Assembly (NCBI GenBank): GCA_027024205.1 | Contig: JALVST010000016.1 | Span: 1-47,330, forward strand | Direction: 5' to 3' | Source: Flavobacteriales bacterium | Lineage (GTDB): Bacteria > Bacteroidota > Bacteroidia > Flavobacteriales > Flavobacteriaceae | Length of the DNA: 47,330 nucleotides | Shown here: piece after piece, positions 42,278 through 47,330 of the stretch | How the letters are laid out: every line of letters begins with the position of its first letter | Position numbering within the stretch: the stretch's first letter is position 1 | Notes under the pieces: model-generated | Seen by the model: only the letters and a program-made list of their open reading frames with translations | Told to the model about the DNA's origin: nothing | Databases searched by the model: none | Position numbers and translations under genes: made by a program

Positions 42278-44035
42278 TTATTTAATAATCAATTTTTGTG
42301 TGGCTACATGGTTATCTTCAATGATTTTCATCATAAACATGCCTGCTTTTAATTCTCCTATATTAATAGCTTGTCCATCATTGATTCTTGCTTGGTAAAT
42401 AGTTTTACCCAAGATATCATAAATGATAATTTGTTTGGCATTTCCCGAAGCAGATGTTACAAAAATTTGTTTGTTTGTAACAGGATTGGGATAAACTTCC
42501 AAACCTTCAATATTGTTTTGGGCAATACCGGCATAGTCTGCAAAATCATTCATATCGCGAGGGTAGATTTGAGGTGTTCCATTGTATTCTCCTGCTATAC
42601 CTGTAATGATTTGCGGGGTGGTAGGAATTGTTTGATTTGCCACATCGGGGAATGAGGTTCGTAATACAACGGTATCGGTACCATCAGATACATTGTAATT
42701 ATGATTAGGTTGGAATTGGGTATCGCCTGCCGGATCAATAGTTACATTTTCAAATTTGATTAATTCGGATTCGTAATCATCATGATTTGCAATATAATCT
42801 GACAGCGTTACTGTTTGTGGTGTTTGCACTTGGTTGTTGCCGGTCATGGTAAAGTCTTCGGTTAATTCGATTTCCAAAACACCGTGATAATCTTTGAGTT
42901 TTCCTTTTAAGTCGGTAACTTCGTCACCTACGTTGGGAGAATTGGTTGAAACACCTGCTAAAATATAAACGGTGATACCTGCTGTTGCATCTTGTGCATA
43001 TCCGGTAACATTACCGCTTTGACTGGCTCGTCCGCCCAAAACGTAAGCATTACCGGTAAAGTGGTAGTAATTGCCTATGGTTCCGGCTCTTAAATCTGCC
43101 AAGGTTGTTACTTGGGTATAAGTAGCTATTTCAAAGGTTACACTGGCTTCAACCGGAGGGTTTAAATCGTTATGGTTATTATCAACCAGTTTTAAATCAA
43201 CGGTATGTGTACCTGCTGTTAAGCCGGTTACGGTAATAGGATTTGTGTCGTAATGCATGTTCCAAGTGCCACTGTCCACACGCCAATGAATGTGACCGTC
43301 ACCACCGGATTGAGCCACGTTGAAATTTTGAACGGTAAAGACGATATCGACATCGGTAATATTGGGAGCAAAAACTTCGTTAGCCGTAGGAGAAGTAATA
43401 GCCAATGAAGGTGTGGCGGTTGAAGGGGGAACATAAGTGCCGAGACCGATAATACTTTCAAAAGTTGTTCCGTTAACATTGGCGCCTTGTCCACTTAATG
43501 CACCGTTATGCGCATTCCAATGCGTTTCGTCAAAAACGGGGTCGGGCCCCGTACCGTCTATTCTTTTAGAATAACCATCGGTATATTCCCAAGCTGTATT
43601 GCTGCCGTCTTGTCCATCAACACCGTAAATATCGACAACGTTTCCGCTGGTTGTTTCTATAATTCTAACGCGGTCATCTCCGTTGAAACCTAAGACATAT
43701 GATGAACCGACACTATAAGATGATGAAACAACCGAAGGGAAGTTTGCGGCATAAGCGCCTTGTGCATTGTCTTTGTAAAGATAAATAAAAGCATCGGTTA
43801 CAGTGCCGATATTAAGGGTTGACAAATCCAAATCATTGACCCAGTTTGTGTTTGCATTAGCTTGTTTTTGGATAGTGTATTGTGAAAAATCCACGGTACC
43901 GTGGGCGTAAATTTCCAATACTTTAGGTTTTCCGCCAGATTCGGTTCCGTCGGCAATCATGGTTATTATCGGTGTGCCTTGTCCGAATCCGGTCAAAGCG
44001 ACTAATAAGGTTAATAATAAGTAAATCTGTTTCAT
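42278..44035 (-). CDS. Secreted protein with lamin-tail-like and DUF5689-like domains and T9SS sorting domain
   Basis: This 585-aa protein has a signal peptide (MKQIYLLLTLLVALTGFGQG). The first domain (residues 20-200) resembles secreted lamin-tail-like modules. A middle Ig-like domain follows (SLAITSPTANEVFAPNITDV), then an OB-like DUF5689-type region (ADLRAGTIGNYYHFTGNAYV; VGDEVTDLKGKLKDYHGVLE). A T9SS type A sorting domain closes it (EVYPNPVTNKQIFVTS ... ELKAGMFMMKI). It is expected to be exported through the T9SS and may sit near an extracellular nuclease or adhesin; no catalytic residues were seen. The start is the ATG at 44035, because the longer frame from 44092 would span the promoter. 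Confidence 0.8.
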   Translation of the reverse strand: MKQIYLLLTLLVALTGFGQGTPIITMIADGTESGGKPKVLEIYAHGTVDFSQYTIQKQANANTNWVNDLDLSTLNIGTVTDAFIYLYKDNAQGAYAANFPSVVSSSYSVGSSYVLGFNGDDRVRIIETTSGNVVDIYGVDGQDGSNTAWEYTDGYSKRIDGTGPDPVFDETHWNAHNGALSGQGANVNGTTFESIIGLGTYVPPSTATPSLAITSPTANEVFAPNITDVDIVFTVQNFNVAQSGGDGHIHWRVDSGTWNMHYDTNPITVTGLTAGTHTVDLKLVDNNHNDLNPPVEASVTFEIATYTQVTTLADLRAGTIGNYYHFTGNAYVLGGRASQSGNVTGYAQDATAGITVYILAGVSTNSPNVGDEVTDLKGKLKDYHGVLEIELTEDFTMTGNNQVQTPQTVTLSDYIANHDDYESELIKFENVTIDPAGDTQFQPNHNYNVSDGTDTVVLRTSFPDVANQTIPTTPQIITGIAGEYNGTPQIYPRDMNDFADYAGIAQNNIEGLEVYPNPVTNKQIFVTSASGNAKQIIIYDILGKTIYQARINDGQAINIGELKAGMFMMKIIEDNHVATQKLIIK

Positions 44036-44061
44036 AACGATATGTTTTTTTAAATTGTCCT

Positions 44062-44092
44062 CAAATTTACAAAAAAAACTAATAGGTGTCAA
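44062..44092 (-). promoter_or_regulatory. Two-part promoter of the second T9SS gene
   Basis: On the minus strand TTG (44090-44092), 20 bp, TAAATTTG (44062-44069). The ATG at 44035 is 26 bp downstream of the -7 element. Confidence 0.65.
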
Positions 44093-44197
44093 TAAAAAGT
44101 TTTAGTATCGAATGACCAGTAGCAAGAATTGAGTATTTGAGGAATGAGAAAGTGAGGAACTTTTTTCAAGTTATAAAAAAAACATCAATTATTAAAC

Positions 44198-44332
44198 CCG
44201 GTCACTTCGATACTATTTTTCCTCCTTTGTCGGAAAAATCACTCAGTGACCTAATTGAAAATCTGAAATGAATAGAAATCCTCTATTCCTCAGAAGTTAA
44301 ATGAGATTTCTCACAGGTTAGAAATGACAATT
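44198..44332. repeat. CCGG-bounded repeat arm (copy 4) plus GAGATTTCTC-type repeat
   Basis: CCGGTCACTTCGATACTATT begins a single arm ending ACTCAGTGACCTA (to 44253). It matches the arm at 46147 at about 84% by eye. From 44281 the sequence GAGATTTCTC ... AGAAATGACA is the second repeat type. Together they fill most of the 243-bp gap. Confidence 0.7.
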
Positions 44333-44335
44333 GTA

Positions 44336-45346
44336 TCAAATATTAATGTTTTTTAAATTATCAAGAATGTTGGTTGAAAGTTTTATATTATCTTGGTTTT
44401 GAATACTTATGCCGAAATTTTCAGCCAGATGTTTTCCCAAGTATATTTGTTCGTCTTGACCGGGGGTAGGAATCATTAAAATTTTTTTTTGCATACCGGC
44501 CATATCCATGATAGAAGTATAACCCGAACGGCAAATGACGGCTCCGGATTGATTGATCAATTGTTCCAATTCCTTGCCGGTTACATAATTATATATCGTT
44601 ATTTGTTGTTGATTTTCAATGATTTTTTTTCTTTCAATCACGCCGCGAATCAAGGCGGTTTTCAGGTTTAAGGTTTTAAATTTTTCTAATAAATTTTTTT
44701 CCAATTGACTGCGTTGGGGTTCCGGACCGGACAATATAGCTAACAAATCATATTTTTTTTCTAACTTTTGAGGGTGCATCCTGCTTAAAATACCGATATA
44801 TTTAATTTTTCCGGGAGGTAATTTTGAATAATGTCCCAATTCGCCGCTCAAATTCGGTTTTCCCGCTACGTCCGGTACCCAAATCTCATCGTATTTTTTA
44901 TAAAAATTATAATGTATTAACGTTGTTACGGGTGTTGTCCAACCGGATAAAACCCGTAGTTGGTGAGTGATGTAAACCGATTTGACATCTTTGGAATAGA
45001 CACCGAAACGGTTGTCGGAAATTATCATATCCAAATTGTATTTTTTAATGAGTTCTAGGGTTATTTTTTTTTCTTTTTGAATGGTTTTAATGAGGTGGGG
45101 TATCTGTTTAAAAAAGGGCCAACGCTTAAAAAAGGGATTCCGGGCATAAGTGATGTTGTAGGCGGGCAGTGTCTCAAATTCAAGCCCGGGAAATTCTTTT
45201 TTAAGTAATTTCAAAGCCATACCATCTGAGGCAATAATAAGCCGGTGTCCTTGTTGCCGTAAATTTTTGATGATAGGGATGCACCGGGTGGCGTGTCCCA
45301 GTCCCCAGTTGAGCGGTGCTATTAAAATATTTTTTGTTTGGCGCAT
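44336..45346 (-). CDS. MurG-like glycosyltransferase
   Basis: This 336-aa GT-B fold protein has an N-terminal ILIAPLNWGLGHATRCIPII (GxGH acceptor loop) and a C-terminal GT28-like UDP-sugar site (AVICRSGYTSIMDMAGMQKK, IPTPGQDEQIYLGKHLAENF). It resembles MurG and the UDP-glycosyltransferases seen in Bacteroidota, but lacks the closer MurG landmarks. The substrate is unknown and is probably an envelope glycan. It is divergent from trmB, 36 bp apart, with the trmB promoter overlapping its start. Confidence 0.85.
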   Translation of the reverse strand: MRQTKNILIAPLNWGLGHATRCIPIIKNLRQQGHRLIIASDGMALKLLKKEFPGLEFETLPAYNITYARNPFFKRWPFFKQIPHLIKTIQKEKKITLELIKKYNLDMIISDNRFGVYSKDVKSVYITHQLRVLSGWTTPVTTLIHYNFYKKYDEIWVPDVAGKPNLSGELGHYSKLPPGKIKYIGILSRMHPQKLEKKYDLLAILSGPEPQRSQLEKNLLEKFKTLNLKTALIRGVIERKKIIENQQQITIYNYVTGKELEQLINQSGAVICRSGYTSIMDMAGMQKKILMIPTPGQDEQIYLGKHLAENFGISIQNQDNIKLSTNILDNLKNINI

Positions 45347-45361
45347 TATTGCCTATTTTTG
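45334..45361 (+). promoter_or_regulatory. Two-part promoter of trmB
   Basis: TTG (45334-45336), 17 bp, TATTTTTG (45354-45361), 21 bp upstream of the GTG start. It overlaps the first codons of the divergent glycosyltransferase gene. Confidence 0.6.
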
Positions 45362-45382
45362 TGTGGTTAAAATTAAGAAAAA

Positions 45383-46057
45383 GTGGGGAGTAAAAATAAA
45401 TTAAAACGATTTAAGGAAAACGAGACGTTTCCAAACTTGTTTCAACCTTCAAGGGAAACATTGTTGGCTGATAATTTTGAAATGAAAGGTAATTGGAACA
45501 GAAAATATTTTAATAATGCCAATCCTATTATTTTGGAATTGGGATGCGGTAAAGGCGAATATACTTTGGCATTGTCTGAGCGGTATCCGGATAAAAATTT
45601 TATAGGGATAGATATCAAAGGTGCGCGTATTTGGCGTGGTGCCAAGACTGCCTTACAAGAACAACGTAACAATATAGCCTTTATCAGAATGCAAATTGAG
45701 TTGATTGAAAATGCTTTTGCCGCAGGCGAAGTATCTGAGATATGGCTTACTTTTCCCGACCCGCAAATCAAATACAAACGGATGAAACACCGTTTGACCA
45801 ATCCGGAATTTTTAAAGCGGTATAAAGATATTTTGACGGAACACGGGTTAATACATCTCAAAACCGACAGCGAATTTTTACACGGTTATACCATTGGATT
45901 GTTGCAAGGTTTGGGACATGATATATTGATGGCGCATCACGATATTTATGTCAATACCGAAGCCCCGAAGGAAGTCGTTGAGGTACAGACATTTTATGAA
46001 AAACAGTTTCTTGAACAGGGTAAAGCTATTACTTATTTGAAGTTTAGATTACATTAG
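45383..46057 (+). CDS. trmB: tRNA (guanine-N7-)-methyltransferase
   Basis: This 224-aa SAM enzyme methylates G46 of tRNA. Motifs are ILELGCGKGEYTLALSERYP (SAM binding), NFIGIDIKGARIWRGAKTAL and the TrmB signature SEIWLTFPDPQIKYKRMKHR. The start is GTG at 45383 (MGSKNKLKRF); no in-frame ATG occurs before residue 34. The C-terminal YEKQFLEQGKAITYLKFRL is typical of the family. Confidence 0.94.
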   Translation: MGSKNKLKRFKENETFPNLFQPSRETLLADNFEMKGNWNRKYFNNANPIILELGCGKGEYTLALSERYPDKNFIGIDIKGARIWRGAKTALQEQRNNIAFIRMQIELIENAFAAGEVSEIWLTFPDPQIKYKRMKHRLTNPEFLKRYKDILTEHGLIHLKTDSEFLHGYTIGLLQGLGHDILMAHHDIYVNTEAPKEVVEVQTFYEKQFLEQGKAITYLKFRLH

Positions 46058-46066
46058 TGCGAAGTG

Positions 46067-46202
46067 GAAAGCGGTAAAGTGGAAAGTGAGAAGTGGAAAG
46101 TGGTAAAGAGCGATAGGTAAAAAAATCTTAATTCTTCAAAAAAATACCGGTCACTTTGATACAATTTTTACTCCTGCGTCGCAAAAATCACTCGATGATC
46201 TA
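46067..46202. repeat. GTGGAAAG-type run and CCGG-bounded repeat arm (copy 5)
   Basis: GTGGAAAG/GTAAAG/GTGAGAA repeats run to 46107. The CCGG-bounded arm CCGGTCACTTTGATACAATT starts at 46147 and ends ACTCGATGATCTA at 46202. Together they fill the 180-bp gap between trmB and the acyltransferase. Confidence 0.7.
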
Positions 46203-46237
46203 CATTTCTTAGATAACCGATTAACTATTATCATCAA

Positions 46238-47065
46238 ATGATTCAAATAGACATTATCAAAATCATTCGTTCACAAAAAAACAAAGCCGTTGCAAACTTA
46301 CCCGGTTTTGTGATTAATTTAATCCGTTGGTGGGTTAAAGAAGACGAATTGAATGAAATTTTACGGAGAACATCCCATTTGAAAGATTTTGATTTTGTGG
46401 ATGCTGTCTGTAAGGAGATGAATTTGAAATTCGAGATTTTGGGACTGGAAAATATTCCGAAGCGGAGTAATTTGATTTTTGTGGGTAATCATGCGTTGGG
46501 CGGTGTGGATTTTTTTGCCTTGATTCATGCCTTGAAGCAAGCCGGTTTTACCCGTGTCAATCATCCGGCCAATGAGGTTTTAATGGCTGTCAAACCACTT
46601 TCTGGTATTTTGGTGCCGATAAATGTGTTTGGTAAAATCACAGAAAAAGACCGGCAATTGCTGGAAGACCGTTTGTCGGACAATACTGTGCCGGTTACCA
46701 TGTTCCCTTCCGGTGAAGTCATGCGTAAATACAACAGCAAGCCCGATGACGGCTTGTGGCGCAGCGGCTTTGTGCGGTATGCCCGTCAATATCAAAAAGA
46801 TGTGGTACCGTTTTATATCCCAACCGAAAATTCCAAAAATTTTTACCGCATAGCGAGATGGCGGCGTAAATTAGGGATTAAAGCCAATATCGAGTTGTTT
46901 TGGTTGCCGAGGGAACTTCTGAAAAAAAGAAACCAAACGATTAAAATCATTTTTGGCAAGCCCATTCCCTGGCAAACTTTTGACGAAAGCAAGTCGCGGC
47001 ATGAATGGGCGGCAGAGGTTAAAAAGATAGCTTACCAGCTTGGAGGAAAAGAATCTGTAATATAA
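46238..47065 (+). CDS. PlsC-like lysophospholipid acyltransferase
   Basis: This 275-aa acyltransferase has the motif NHALGGVDF (His85, Asp91: five residues between them instead of the usual four) and FPSGEVMRK in place of FPEGTR. Both variants are typical of the Bacteroidota NHPLGGLDG-type subfamily. A substrate-binding block follows (DVVPFYIPTENSKNFYRIAR) and then IKIIFGKPIPW. It should acylate lysophosphatidate or a related lipid acceptor (ornithine/glycine lipids are possible). There is no membrane helix at the N-terminus. Confidence 0.85.
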   Translation: MIQIDIIKIIRSQKNKAVANLPGFVINLIRWWVKEDELNEILRRTSHLKDFDFVDAVCKEMNLKFEILGLENIPKRSNLIFVGNHALGGVDFFALIHALKQAGFTRVNHPANEVLMAVKPLSGILVPINVFGKITEKDRQLLEDRLSDNTVPVTMFPSGEVMRKYNSKPDDGLWRSGFVRYARQYQKDVVPFYIPTENSKNFYRIARWRRKLGIKANIELFWLPRELLKKRNQTIKIIFGKPIPWQTFDESKSRHEWAAEVKKIAYQLGGKESVI

Positions 47066-47130
47066 TGTTTATGTCGTGTTTTTTTTTACATATTTTGTAA
47101 AAATATTTATGATTTTACGATAATATTAAA

Positions 47131-47163
47131 AAAACCTCTACCGGGCCCTCCCGACCCCGGTAG
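47131..47163 (-). terminator. Putative terminator for a minus-strand gene beyond the window
   Basis: CTACCGGG/CCCGGTAG (47138-47145/47156-47163) pair around a 10-nt loop. On the minus strand AGG and then seven U follow, so it would stop a leftward transcript entering from the right. The last 265 bp of the window hold no gene. An AT-only hairpin (TTTTTACA/TGTAAAAA, 47083-47103) follows the acyltransferase stop. Confidence 0.55.
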
Positions 47164-47330
47164 CAGTATTGATACAACTGCCCAGCCGGTCTCACATCCT
47201 CTGCTCCGCCGGAATATTCGTTTTTATGTTACCTGACATTGCCGGGACAGTAAGTTCCTATACTTATAATGACCATGTTAATTTTCAATGAATACGTAAT
47301 ATTATTTTTATTTTAATATCAAAAACATAA

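Noticed and set aside
45442-45861. 139-codon minus-strand frame
   Set aside because: Antisense to trmB, which is clearly functional.

Overview
The window is 47.3 kb of AT-rich chromosomal DNA from a Bacteroidota bacterium, most likely Flavobacteriia or a related lineage. The evidence is two proteins with type IX secretion (T9SS) C-terminal sorting domains, many Bacteroidota-type lipoproteins, a DUF4292/TPR/nucleotidyltransferase block typical of the phylum, a LytTR/LytS-type two-component pair, and repeated use of the Bacteroidota promoter element TAnnTTTG instead of a sigma70 -10 box. No rRNA or tRNA gene and no CRISPR array was seen.

Layout. 1-859: the 3' end of an SPFH/band-7 gene and an unknown protein. 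920-6684 (minus): a large secreted BNR/PA-domain protein, then DUF4292 lipoprotein, TPR protein and sugar nucleotidyltransferase. 6752-13468 (minus): PhoD-like phosphatase, TPR protein, LtaS-type sulfatase-fold enzyme and a CcoI-type copper ATPase. 13724-13819: a very short membrane-peptide gene with its own promoter. 13952-21990 (minus): membrane pyrophosphatase, DusB, heme-c lipoprotein, acyl-CoA dehydrogenase, helix-hairpin-helix protein and AGCS symporter. 22419-23401 (plus): folA-recX.

23448-29100 (minus) is a surface or periplasmic cluster: a small barrel protein, two secreted proteins, four lipoproteins (two of them paralogues) and a decayed OmpA-like gene. It is divergent from a LytTR regulator/histidine kinase operon (29356-31618). 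The shared intergenic region holds two LytTR-like operator pairs, one facing each way, each with half-sites exactly 21 bp apart. This is the best candidate in the window for an undescribed regulatory system.

31662-34023: mini beta-carbonic anhydrase, DUF456 protein and a THUMP methyltransferase. 34075-35527: a dead ISAs1 element sitting in an IS4-type remnant. 35589-40232 (minus): C1B peptidase, then thrS-infC-rpmI-rplT with a non-AUG infC start. 40630-42142 (minus): a LEA-like coiled-coil protein and two TerB-like paralogues. 42278-47065: second T9SS protein, glycosyltransferase, trmB and a PlsC-like acyltransferase.

Intergenic DNA carries at least three repeat families: a CCGG-bounded inverted repeat (five loci), GTCATTTCGA/GAGATTTCTC repeats, and short AGTTGAAAGTTAAAAGT-type runs, one of which creates a false N-terminal extension on the AGCS gene.
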